Shown piece after piece: positions 52,763-61,320 of a DNA stretch of 64,000 nt. Each line of letters begins with the position of its first letter. Positions within the stretch are counted from its first letter, which is position 1. The notes beneath the pieces were generated by a model. The model had not been told where the DNA came from. It made no database searches and worked only from the letters and a program-made list of their open reading frames with translations. The translations under genes and the position numbers were made by a program. The stretch comes from Niabella sp. (GTDB lineage: Bacteria > Bacteroidota > Bacteroidia > Chitinophagales > Chitinophagaceae): NCBI RefSeq assembly GCF_030150205.1, contig NZ_JASLGT010000009.1:1-64000 (forward strand). The letters run 5' to 3'.

Positions 52763-53075
52763 AAGAATGTGTTTTAAATAAGAAAATATGCTATACAAAA
52801 TAAGCTGATCGCAAACCTGTTTCAATAAAAACAAGAACTATACCAACGTTAACAGGTGGTTTGGACCATGGGCGGCTTCCATCATACTGTTGTTATCGTC
52901 CGCGTTTTACCGCTATAACGGGGAATTTTTAACACAATGTAGAACGGCTGCAACACATAAGGGCGTATCACAACGTGCAATTGATATATCGCGGGTTCTG
53001 CATTGCTCTTTTACTGCATTATATAACACAAGAGGTTTCCGCATGTTGCCCTGCAAAAATTACTTATATCAGGCG
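52763..53075. other. Intergenic region between DUF1328 and the barrel gene
   Basis: This 313-bp stretch holds no convincing gene; an 80-codon plus-strand frame at 52890-53132 overlaps the barrel gene and has no motif. Near 52795-52803 CAAAATAA approximates the minus-strand -7 box for DUF1328. Confidence 0.35.
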
Positions 53076-56000
53076 TTAGCGGGAGGGTTTAACCTTTCCG
53101 CCAAATTGCTTTGGAAAATAGGAAAGCGTTAGCTGGAAATAGCGTTGTAATCCTTGCGATACGCTGGTGGTAGTGGTGTTCCCGTTTGAGTAGCTGTTTA
53201 CCGTCTGGTTTTGTCCCAGGATATTGAATACGGATACCCGGGTTTCAAACATTTTTGTTTTCCTGGGAAATGCGTAGCTGGCAAACGCATCCCAATTGAG
53301 GTTCCGGATCGGTTGCCGGTCTACCGAAATGTTTTTGCTATATCGGAAACTGTTTCCTAATGTGAAATTTTTGGGTACTTTAAGTGTCGCTCTTGCAGTA
53401 GTGTTATACGATTGTGTTTTTGCGGGGGGGTATGGATTGCGACCACCAGATTGTTCCGTCCTGGTCCTTGAAATGGATTGCTGTACAGATACTTCAATAA
53501 TGCCTGGTGCATTAAAGGAAAGCACAACAAAGTGATTCAGCCGGTCATTCTTGTAGGTTAACAGGTCGCCATCGATATATTGGGGTCCGCGGGAACTGCC
53601 CCAATTGCCATTATAGTTGAACTGGTAAATATTTTTTTTCACTGGATAGGAGATGTTCAGGGTGGCACCGCCATTAAAGGAACTATTGGTGCCGGCCCCC
53701 GAAGCATAATAAGTACGGCCGTTGGCATACCCGCCATTGGTGTTTACGTGAACGGTTGTTTTTTTGAGCATTAACGATAACCCCGCATTCAAACCGGCGT
53801 TAAATGTTTTAGTTCCGGGCGTATTAATAAAGTAAGAAATACTGCCCCCATTACCATCATAGATCGTGCTATCCGATATGCCGTTCCGCTCTTTATTGTA
53901 ACCAAGATTTAAATTGGTATTGTAAGCGTATTTGCTTTCAAATAAGCTGCCTTTATTATAAGATAGGTTAAGATTATAGATATTGCTGAACCGGGATTTT
54001 AGATTCGGATTTCCTACTACCATATGATACCGGTTGGCAGCACTATCCTGTATGGGATATAACTGGTCAATAGTGGGCGCCGTAGCAGAACTGTTATGGG
54101 TAAGGTTTGCCGTCATACTGGGACCGTCCGTTTTTACGTAGTTATAGGAAATACCGGAGCTGGGTGTAAAAAAGTTATAAATGAATGTGCGGTTCCGGTA
54201 GCTCAGCGTAGACTGGTTCTTTTGATACAGCATCTGGTTCAGCAGGTTGGTGCTGATTTGTATGCTTCGCTGAAACCGGTCGGTAATGTTTTTTAAAAAA
54301 GTTTTTTCCAGTTGAAAGCCGGTCCTGTTATTAATATTCGTGGTACTGCTGATATTCGAAAGATTGTTGTTCCGGTAATAGGTATTGGCGATCGTGTCCC
54401 GGTCGCTTACATCCGCATGTATTTCCGAAACGGAGTACTGGGTATTATTGTTCAGTCCCATATTAATATTCCAGAAATTATGATTCTTTAACAGGAGCTG
54501 CCGTAAGCCGCCGTAATTTATGCCCAGGTTCCCGTTCAGGTTTGAGTTTCTGTTAACATACTTCCGGTCGTAAAGATTGGTGTATATGCTGTCTGTCAGC
54601 GCTTCGAAACGGCTGTAGGTATTGTTGTTGCTTAGGGTTGTTCCATAATTTAGCGAATAGTTCAATGAGAGATTTTTTGCCCCCGGCTCCTCATTCACCG
54701 AAGTATTGCTATAATTGCCATTCACATTGAAGTCGTTGCCGGTACTTTCGGCCTGTGATTTATTGGCCGAACGGCTGGCGGGTATAGAGTCATCCCGGTA
54801 TGAAATTACATTCCCTTCAGAAGCTGAGCTGGAATTGGTCCGGCGATAGGAAGCGTTCATGGAAAAAGACCGTTCTCTCTTCCGGAAATTATATTCTCCC
54901 CGGAGCGATTGTGATAATACGCGGGATAGATTGTAGCCGCTATTGACATCGGTAAATCGTGTATCACCCAGGCTTCTGACCGTGGTGCGGTTGTTGATCG
55001 AACTATTCCGGTTACCGGAAACTGTATACTGTCCGTTGAAGGATCGGTCGTTGAAAAAATCGGCAGCCTCGTTGAAGTTTTTCCGGTAGGAGAGGCCGGA
55101 GACCCAGTTGTTTTGAATGTTCAGGTCTTTGTTTTGCAGTACGGGCTCTATATTGCCCAGGGCCTTTTTTATATTATTCACATTGGCATTCAGGCCCAGG
55201 TTCGTTTTTTTATTATACAACTGCATTGACGTATTGCCACCATAACTTTTATTGGTTCCGGCGCTGGCCGTAACATTGCCAAAATGGCCTTTACGCTTAT
55301 CTGCCTTTAGCTTTATGTTCATCACTACGGTGGTGTCTTTCTGTATGTCTTCTATTTTTTGTTTATAAAAATCGCGCTCCTGGTATACCTGTATTTTGTC
55401 AATGGCATGTTTAGGCAGGTTCTTCAGCGCCATGTTAAAGCTGCCGTCAAAAAAAGGCCGCCCATCTACCAACACTTTTTTTACCCGTCTTCCGTTTACG
55501 GTAAACGAGCTGTCCTGCCATTGGGTTACACCAGGGGTTCTTAATAACACTTCTTCAGCAACTTCTGTGGAATCCAGCCGGATCCCCGCCGGATTAATTT
55601 CCAGGGTATCCCCATTGATGGTTACGGGTGCTACAGTTTTTACGACTACTTCTTCCAATACCTGCCCGGTATCCCGTATCAGGCTTATATTGTTAAAGTT
55701 GTAGTTACTTTTAGCGGAATCCAGGTCAACATCTTTTATAAAGGGTACAAAACCGGTGTGGCTTACTGAAATGTATAGCGGTGTTTTTAGCGGCAGCTCT
55801 TTTATCTCAAACAATCCTTGCGCTTCCGTTACCTGGTAATTGACGACGGCGGAATCGGATCGCTTAAAAACAGTAACGGTTGCGGAAGGTAAAGCACTGC
55901 TGTCAATAGAACTGAGTACCGTGCCCTTAACGACGCCTTTGTTTTGCGCAAAAGATGCGAGCCGGAAAAGAAGTAGTAGGATAACCAGCAGCCGTTTCAT
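53076..56000 (-). CDS. Outer-membrane beta-barrel protein with CarboxypepD and plug domains (OMP_b-brl_3 type)
   Basis: The 974-residue protein has a signal peptide (MKRLLVILLLLFRLASFAQ), then a CarboxypepD_reg-like domain (about 22-110). A TonB-dependent-receptor-like plug region follows (about 115-205, with LEEVVVKTVAPVTINGDTLEI and VLVDGRPFF), then a long Asn/Ser/Tyr-rich barrel. It belongs to the TonB-dependent-receptor-like OMP_b-brl_3 group rather than SusC. Nearby CAZymes suggest a role in uptake at this locus, but no SusD-type partner is present. It starts 7 bp after the propeller gene ends, so the two are one operon. Confidence 0.88.
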   Translation of the reverse strand: MKRLLVILLLLFRLASFAQNKGVVKGTVLSSIDSSALPSATVTVFKRSDSAVVNYQVTEAQGLFEIKELPLKTPLYISVSHTGFVPFIKDVDLDSAKSNYNFNNISLIRDTGQVLEEVVVKTVAPVTINGDTLEINPAGIRLDSTEVAEEVLLRTPGVTQWQDSSFTVNGRRVKKVLVDGRPFFDGSFNMALKNLPKHAIDKIQVYQERDFYKQKIEDIQKDTTVVMNIKLKADKRKGHFGNVTASAGTNKSYGGNTSMQLYNKKTNLGLNANVNNIKKALGNIEPVLQNKDLNIQNNWVSGLSYRKNFNEAADFFNDRSFNGQYTVSGNRNSSINNRTTVRSLGDTRFTDVNSGYNLSRVLSQSLRGEYNFRKRERSFSMNASYRRTNSSSASEGNVISYRDDSIPASRSANKSQAESTGNDFNVNGNYSNTSVNEEPGAKNLSLNYSLNYGTTLSNNNTYSRFEALTDSIYTNLYDRKYVNRNSNLNGNLGINYGGLRQLLLKNHNFWNINMGLNNNTQYSVSEIHADVSDRDTIANTYYRNNNLSNISSTTNINNRTGFQLEKTFLKNITDRFQRSIQISTNLLNQMLYQKNQSTLSYRNRTFIYNFFTPSSGISYNYVKTDGPSMTANLTHNSSATAPTIDQLYPIQDSAANRYHMVVGNPNLKSRFSNIYNLNLSYNKGSLFESKYAYNTNLNLGYNKERNGISDSTIYDGNGGSISYFINTPGTKTFNAGLNAGLSLMLKKTTVHVNTNGGYANGRTYYASGAGTNSSFNGGATLNISYPVKKNIYQFNYNGNWGSSRGPQYIDGDLLTYKNDRLNHFVVLSFNAPGIIEVSVQQSISRTRTEQSGGRNPYPPAKTQSYNTTARATLKVPKNFTLGNSFRYSKNISVDRQPIRNLNWDAFASYAFPRKTKMFETRVSVFNILGQNQTVNSYSNGNTTTTSVSQGLQRYFQLTLSYFPKQFGGKVKPSR

Positions 56001-56007
56001 AGGTTTA

Positions 56008-57294
56008 TCAGTCTTGTTTTGGCTTTAAACGCAGAATGACCGGATTGTTCTCCGGCTTGCCGGTATCATAAAAACGGGCAAGACTTTTTTCATAATGCGG
56101 TGTATCCTTCCCGGCTCCTTTTTTTAAATTAAAAAGAGCTCTTGCGGAAAAGCTTTGATAAATATTTGTTTCATCAAAGGCCAGTATCGGCGTTCGCAAA
56201 GGAAATATATAATTATTGCTGTCTGCCTTTAATTTACTGCGGTCATACAACCGGGTTTCGCGGGTATCAAAAATGTAATTGTTGTAGCTGCCTGTGGATT
56301 GCTGCACATTAAAAAAAATAAACCGTTTCTGGCTGATAAAGTTGGTAACGGTATTCGCGTTATTCAAAGAAAGACCTCCTTGCCGGTTTTGCGATCTTCC
56401 GGATCTGATCGTAACACTGCCAATGGAAATTTGACCAAAACTTGCAAATGAAAACCCCTCCGGTGGCGTCTTATTGGCCGATGCCTGGGAGGGCGCGATT
56501 TGATAGGCTTCTGTAACGGTCCGGGGCGTAAGCCTGTAGATAAAGGGCTGAAAAGGGCGGGACATGAAAACCACCGAATCGTTCAGTGTTGGGAAAAAGC
56601 TGCACTGCCGGGCCGTTGAACCATAAAAAGCAGAATCGGTCTTTAAATGATATGGGAAATGCTTTTGTATCAGGCTGTCATCCTTTACTACCTGTAATTC
56701 ATAATCCTGGATATCGGGGTTTTTTTGATCGGACCAGATAAAGCTAAACGCAAATTGGCCATTACCCAGGAAAACGGGGTTCGTAAGCAGGTAGGCCGGT
56801 GTTGATAACGATTCGGTATGATGAACGTAGGGATCATCAAGATAAAACCGGGTAGCCATTGCCAGTGTTGATAAATTTTGGCTGGCCTCTTTTGCCAAAT
56901 ATTTTTGCAGCTTGGCCGCTGTAATATTGTAGTTACGGTTCTGGCTAAAAACGAGCAGCGCATTATGGAGCAGGTCCTGCTGAATATAGGTAATACGGTA
57001 GCGGCTAAGCCTGTTTTTATATTTTGTAATAAATTTCCCCTGTTTGTTAAAAAAAAGAATGGCGTCCGTGTCTGTATCCAGGATGATAAAGTACCGGTCG
57101 GTTACCACCAGTTGTTTTATAACGCCAAAGATCGATTGGCGGGTTGTTTCCAGGGGGATAAATTCGGTTTCTTCAAAAATGCCGGAATATGTGGTGTCTT
57201 TAGCCTTAGCCGGGTCTAACAATACCGGCGGAGGCTGGGCATGTATCAGATGCCAGGCCCCTATAAGCAAACTCAGTAGCATTAGTCTTTTCAT
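56008..57294 (-). CDS. 6-bladed beta-propeller secreted protein (DUF5128-like)
   Basis: The 428-residue protein has a signal peptide (about 1-20, ending IHAQ). It shows the start pattern of Bacteroidota 6-bladed propellers: FIPLETTRQSIFGVIKQLVVTDRYFIILDTDTDAILFFNKQGKF. The last third is less clear, and the family assignment is moderate. The function of this family is unknown, though it often accompanies outer-membrane transport genes. It is the first gene of the two-gene unit with the barrel protein, driven from a promoter at 57321. Confidence 0.65.
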   Translation of the reverse strand: MKRLMLLSLLIGAWHLIHAQPPPVLLDPAKAKDTTYSGIFEETEFIPLETTRQSIFGVIKQLVVTDRYFIILDTDTDAILFFNKQGKFITKYKNRLSRYRITYIQQDLLHNALLVFSQNRNYNITAAKLQKYLAKEASQNLSTLAMATRFYLDDPYVHHTESLSTPAYLLTNPVFLGNGQFAFSFIWSDQKNPDIQDYELQVVKDDSLIQKHFPYHLKTDSAFYGSTARQCSFFPTLNDSVVFMSRPFQPFIYRLTPRTVTEAYQIAPSQASANKTPPEGFSFASFGQISIGSVTIRSGRSQNRQGGLSLNNANTVTNFISQKRFIFFNVQQSTGSYNNYIFDTRETRLYDRSKLKADSNNYIFPLRTPILAFDETNIYQSFSARALFNLKKGAGKDTPHYEKSLARFYDTGKPENNPVILRLKPKQD

Positions 57295-57320
57295 AACCGG
57301 AAGCGCATTGGTCTGTATAT

Positions 57321-57328
57321 CAAATGTA
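57321..57328 (-). promoter_or_regulatory. -7 promoter element of the propeller/barrel operon
   Basis: On the minus strand TACATTTG matches TAnnTTTG exactly, 26 bp before the propeller ATG at 57294. Confidence 0.5.
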
Positions 57329-57412
57329 CGGGTGCAACGGCAGATGCCCCGTTTTTTTTATCTAGCGATTTGTTAATTCTCCGGGTAGCTATCACCGCGG
57401 CCCACGAATAGG

Positions 57413-58300
57413 TTACTTGTGTTTGAAATGTTTTGGTGCAACACCCATAATCTTTTTAAAAACCCTGGAGAAGTGATACTGGTCTTCATATCCCAGGCTA
57501 TAGGAAATGGTTTTGATATTGTGTGAGCTATCCATCAGCATTTGGCAGGCCTTCTGTATTTTAAGGGAGGTAAATAAATGGATGGGGCTGGATTTGACCT
57601 GCTTTTTAAATAAGGAAGACAGATGAGATGCCGAAAGGCCAACGGCGGTGCTGATCTCATCCAGCCGCAGCGGTTTGTCAAGGTGTTGCTTCATAAATTG
57701 AATACACTGCTGAATGACGTCTTTTTCGTTGGCTGTACGCATGAGCTGGGTGTTTTGAAAAGAAGCAAGATAAGCGTGTATGCAACTGCAGCTATAAAGG
57801 ATGTTATCGGAGTTGTCCATCAATTCCAGGTGTTGCAGGATATCATAAAAAATAAGCTGCCGTGAGGTGCTTACGACGGCGCTGACCGGCGCTTTCCCCT
57901 GTGTTTTGGTAAGAAACCGGTAGTAAAAATCTGCATCTGCGCCTGAAAAGTGCAACCAGTAAATGCTCCAGGGATCTTTGCTATCGGCCCCGTAATGATG
58001 TGCAGCTCCCGCGGGAATAATAAAAAAATCGTTTGGCTTTACCGTATACCGGTGTTTTCCGCAGGTATACCAGCCCCGGCCTTTTACACAATGAATTAAA
58101 ATATACTGGCTACAACCCTTCGGGCGCTCGCGTTCATGATCTGCTGCGTTTGGATAATACCCGATATCAGTAATGTAAAGGTTTTTGCAAAAAATATGCT
58201 GCGCGCAGAATTTGATTTTGGCTTGCGGCAGGATACAGGCTAACTGGCCTGTAAAGCCTTCCATTTTTTTCTGACCGTTTTCTGTGCTCGTTAATTTCAT
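57413..58300 (-). CDS. AraC family transcriptional regulator
   Basis: The 295-residue regulator has an N-terminal cupin-type sensing domain (about 55-150) with YILIHCVKGRGWYTCG, PNDFFIIPAGAAHHYGAD and WSIYWLHFSG. Two helix-turn-helix motifs lie in the C-terminal 105 residues: LRLDEISTAVGLSASHLSSLFKKQ and HNIKTISYSLGYEDQYHFSRVFKKIMGVAPKHF. This is the layout of AraC-type sugar-responsive activators. It is divergent from the GH30 gene, with the inverted repeat at 58386-58464 between them, so it probably controls the GH30-SGNH-GH2 unit. The inducer is unknown. Confidence 0.9.
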   Translation of the reverse strand: MKLTSTENGQKKMEGFTGQLACILPQAKIKFCAQHIFCKNLYITDIGYYPNAADHERERPKGCSQYILIHCVKGRGWYTCGKHRYTVKPNDFFIIPAGAAHHYGADSKDPWSIYWLHFSGADADFYYRFLTKTQGKAPVSAVVSTSRQLIFYDILQHLELMDNSDNILYSCSCIHAYLASFQNTQLMRTANEKDVIQQCIQFMKQHLDKPLRLDEISTAVGLSASHLSSLFKKQVKSSPIHLFTSLKIQKACQMLMDSSHNIKTISYSLGYEDQYHFSRVFKKIMGVAPKHFKHK

Positions 58301-58385
58301 CGGAAATCCGTTTTTGTTGCGGAACCATCCGCAGCCTTAATGGTTGTGTAAAAGTATTTATATTTTTAACAGTCTGTAGTACCGG

Positions 58386-58464
58386 GGTAAAAATAATGCA
58401 GGCCGGCGCTTGTGTTGCCCGCCCGGGCAGCATTGAATAAGACCTAAAAAGTATTATTTTTACC
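58386..58464. promoter_or_regulatory. Perfect 12-bp inverted repeat in the araC/GH30 divergent region
   Basis: GGTAAAAATAAT (58386-58397) and ATTATTTTTACC (58453-58464) are exact reverse complements separated by 55 bp. Flanking CCGG on both sides extends the symmetry. The inner part contains a second palindrome, GCCCGCCCGGGC (58428-58439). The region 58301-58586 otherwise has no gene. It could be two operator half-sites for the neighbouring AraC protein, or a long-range hairpin in the transcript. Confidence 0.55.
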
Positions 58465-58586
58465 GGAAGCGTTGCCCTTCTGTGTTCAGATTGCCATGTA
58501 CAGAGAATAAGAAATAAGATGCTTGCCGGTTGAACCTGTTTTTTCATCAGCGTGGATCTGTTTACAACGAAATAAAGCAAGAATAA

Positions 58587-60173
58587 ATGCAATACAAAAG
58601 ACGGATGATTAAAAAGATACGGTTTGCGTTGCTATTGATACCTGTTACCGGCTTGCTGTTGGCCTATGGTGAACAACCGGGTATCCCTGATATGAATCTG
58701 GAGCATCGGGATGAAAAAATAATTGTTACGGTTGACCCGGCAAAAGAGCAGCAGGTGATACATAGTTTTGGAGCTTCCGATTGCTGGACGGCAAAATTCA
58801 TTGGTCGCTGGCAGGATGTGCAGAAGAAGGAAAGGATCGCCGATCTGCTCTTTAGTATGGATACATTAAAAGATGGAAGCCCCAAGGGTATTGGATTATC
58901 ATTATGGCGGTTTAATATCGGGGGCGGAAGTTTTGAACAAGGCGATTCCAGTCATATAAAAGATGAATGGCGGAGAGAAGAATGTTTTTTGAACGCAGAT
59001 GGCTCCTACAGCTGGGATAAACAACGGGGGCAGCAATGGTTCCTGCAGGCGGCCCGTAAGCGGGGCGTGCGGTATACACTGGGTTTTTCGCAGACGCCGC
59101 CGGTTTTTATGACGCAAAATGGAAAAGCTTATAATGCTTCCGGCACTACAAGGATGAATATCCGGGAGGGAATGATGGATGCTTATGCAGGCTTTTTAGC
59201 AAACGTTACCAATCATTTTAAGTTTGATTTTCTGAGTCCGGTAAATGAACCCCAATGGAAATGGGGAACGGCAAACGGTGCCAGCCAGGAAGGCACACAG
59301 GCGGTGAATACGGAAATCGCGGACCTTGTAAGGGCCATTGCTCCTAAAATAAAGGGGAAGCATACAAAGATCGTGGTAGGAGAGGCCGGGCAGTGGAATT
59401 ATTTATTTGGTAAAAATGAACAGGGATGCGGTGATCAGATCAACCAGTTTTTTACTCCGGCTGCTCCGGCTTATATAGGCGGACTGCCAGCGGTGGCTCC
59501 TGTTATTTCCGGGCATAGTTATTTTACTACCTGCCCGGACACCGTAGCAGTACGCATCCGGCAACAGGTGCAGACAGCCGCAGCGCGTGTAGCGTCTTTA
59601 CAGGTATGGCAAACCGAATTTGGCATCCTGGGCAATATCTGTAACCAGTACAATGGCGCGCCCCGGAATACAGGCATCGAATATGGGTTGTATGTGGCGG
59701 ATGTAATGCACCAGGATCTTACGGTAGCCAATGTTAGTTCCTGGCAATGGTGGCTGGCAATGGCTCCCTATGATTACAGCGATGCGCTGGTGTATATCAA
59801 TGCGCCCTCCGGTAAAATCGATGTACCGGGTAGTAAAGCGGATGGTGTGGTTACCGACTCAAAACAACTTTGGGTAATGGGCAACTTTGCCCGGTTTGTG
59901 CGGCCCGGGATGAAACGGATCGCTGCAAGCCTGTCCGGAAGCGCAGATGGCGTAATGGTATCGGCCTATAAGGATACCAAAAAGATGGTACTGGTATTGA
60001 TCAACCCGCAGCATCAGGCAAAAAATATCACACTCAATGGATTCAACGATCAGCTGGTTGACGTGTATACAACAGACCAGACCCGGAACCTGAAACGGTC
60101 TGTAGCACGCGCCGGCAATATGCAGCTGCCTGCCCGGTCGGTAGTAACGGTAACAGGAACTTATCGCCGGTGA
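58587..60173 (+). CDS. Glycoside hydrolase family 30 (possible endo/exo-beta-1,6-galactanase type)
   Basis: The 528-residue secreted enzyme has a signal-like N-terminus (MIKKIRFALLLIPVTGLLLAYG; ATG 58605 is an alternative start). Its GH30 catalytic domain runs from about 55 to 430 and a beta-sandwich follows. The acid/base is Glu221 in SPVNEPQWKW and the nucleophile is Glu344 in WQTEFGI. FGASDCWTAKF, LSLWRFNIGGGS and GFSQTPPVFMTQNGK are typical. The NEPQW.W and QEG motif pair resembles subfamily 5, which contains beta-1,6-galactanases; this is inference. The SGNH hydrolase follows 22 bp later. Confidence 0.87.
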   Translation: MQYKRRMIKKIRFALLLIPVTGLLLAYGEQPGIPDMNLEHRDEKIIVTVDPAKEQQVIHSFGASDCWTAKFIGRWQDVQKKERIADLLFSMDTLKDGSPKGIGLSLWRFNIGGGSFEQGDSSHIKDEWRREECFLNADGSYSWDKQRGQQWFLQAARKRGVRYTLGFSQTPPVFMTQNGKAYNASGTTRMNIREGMMDAYAGFLANVTNHFKFDFLSPVNEPQWKWGTANGASQEGTQAVNTEIADLVRAIAPKIKGKHTKIVVGEAGQWNYLFGKNEQGCGDQINQFFTPAAPAYIGGLPAVAPVISGHSYFTTCPDTVAVRIRQQVQTAAARVASLQVWQTEFGILGNICNQYNGAPRNTGIEYGLYVADVMHQDLTVANVSSWQWWLAMAPYDYSDALVYINAPSGKIDVPGSKADGVVTDSKQLWVMGNFARFVRPGMKRIAASLSGSADGVMVSAYKDTKKMVLVLINPQHQAKNITLNGFNDQLVDVYTTDQTRNLKRSVARAGNMQLPARSVVTVTGTYRR

Positions 60174-60195
60174 TGACGGCATTTATAACGCGATC

Positions 60196-60930
60196 ATGGA
60201 AAAAATAAAAGTCTATCCAATAATTACACAGCTGTTGCTGCTGTTCTTTATCCTGCATTGGGCAAACAGAGCCGCTGCACAGGCCGATACGCAAACCTAC
60301 CTGGCCGAGATAAAAACAGCGCTACAAAAGAAGTGGCCGGCTAACCGCACGATCAACCTGGTATTTCACGGGCATTCAGTCCCCAGCGGATATTTTCAAA
60401 CACCTGCTGTACATACGCTGGAGGCGTACCCGCACCTGGTACTGCAACAGTTAAAAGTACAATATCCTTATGCGGTGATCAATGTCATCACCACGTCTAT
60501 TGGTGGTGAAAACTCCGTCCAGGGGGAGAAGCGGTTTGAAAGAGAGGTGTTGCCGCATCGTCCGGATGTATTGTTTATCGACTACGCTCTTAACGACCGG
60601 GCCATTGGTTTAGAGGCCTCGCGGATCGCCATGGAAAAAATGATCCGGCAGGCTTTGAGGAAACAGATCAAGGTGGTGTTGTTAACACCCTCACCGGATC
60701 TGGCGGTAGATATATTGAAGCCGGACAATATACTGAGCCAGTTCAGCCGGCAGCTGACGGCACTGGCGGAAAAATACAAGATTGGTCTTGCAGACAGTTA
60801 TGCTGCTTTTTACGAGCTGGCCGGGAGCGGAAAGGAACTCAAGGATTATATGGCACAGGGCAATCATCCCAATGAGAAAGGACACCGGCTGATCGCGGAT
60901 CGGATCCTGCGTTGGCTGCTTCCAAAATAA
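60196..60930 (+). CDS. SGNH/GDSL family hydrolase, secreted (carbohydrate esterase-like)
   Basis: The 244-residue exported protein (signal peptide about 1-28, ending RAAAQ) has all SGNH blocks. FHGHSVPSGY near 58-66 gives the nucleophilic Ser. SIGGENSVQ gives the block II Gly, ALND the block III Asn, and DYMAQGNHPNEKGH the catalytic Asp and His. The group removes acyl or acetyl groups from polysaccharides. Its place between GH30 and GH2 genes suggests deacetylation of the same glycan, which is inference. It starts 22 bp after GH30. Confidence 0.87.
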   Translation: MEKIKVYPIITQLLLLFFILHWANRAAAQADTQTYLAEIKTALQKKWPANRTINLVFHGHSVPSGYFQTPAVHTLEAYPHLVLQQLKVQYPYAVINVITTSIGGENSVQGEKRFEREVLPHRPDVLFIDYALNDRAIGLEASRIAMEKMIRQALRKQIKVVLLTPSPDLAVDILKPDNILSQFSRQLTALAEKYKIGLADSYAAFYELAGSGKELKDYMAQGNHPNEKGHRLIADRILRWLLPK

Positions 60931-61320
60931 GAAACGGTTATTGATGACAGTTACTGGTATTGGTGCAGGGTTTGTTGCTGTGAAACGTCAATCTCTGCCA
61001 GCCGCCGGCATTGTTTCAGATGCCGGGATATTCCTGTATAACAGGGCTGCATTGCCATAAAGACCGGGGTAACTCCATGGAAACATCCTATAGCCGGTAC
61101 CGGCGGCACGCTGTGTAACCCTCAACATCAGAAAATCTATCTTTTTCCGAAGAATAGCTATTGAAAAACCGGAAGGGAGGCGCTATGTTTGGCTTTCAAT
61201 ATGGATGTTGCCGGTAAGCAACTGAACTTGCAGGAGGTGTATGAAATGCAGGATCCGGAAAGGCTTATGCGTTTAACGGCAACAGGATATCCCATATGAA
61301 ATAATAAAAAATGAATTGCG
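60931..61320 (+). other. Intergenic gap with a possible coding relic
   Basis: This 390-bp stretch has no full gene. A 39-codon plus-strand frame ending at a TGA at about 61298-61300 (MDVAGKQLNLQEVYEMQDPERLMRL) has good codon usage but no upstream start, and a stop lies before it. Another 38-codon frame begins at 60944 (MTVTGIGAGFVAVK). Together they could be the debris of a deleted gene between SGNH and GH2; neither is claimed as a real protein. Confidence 0.3.

Noticed and set aside
55359..55704. Short plus-strand frames inside the barrel gene
   Set aside because: They are antisense shadows of the 974-residue barrel protein.
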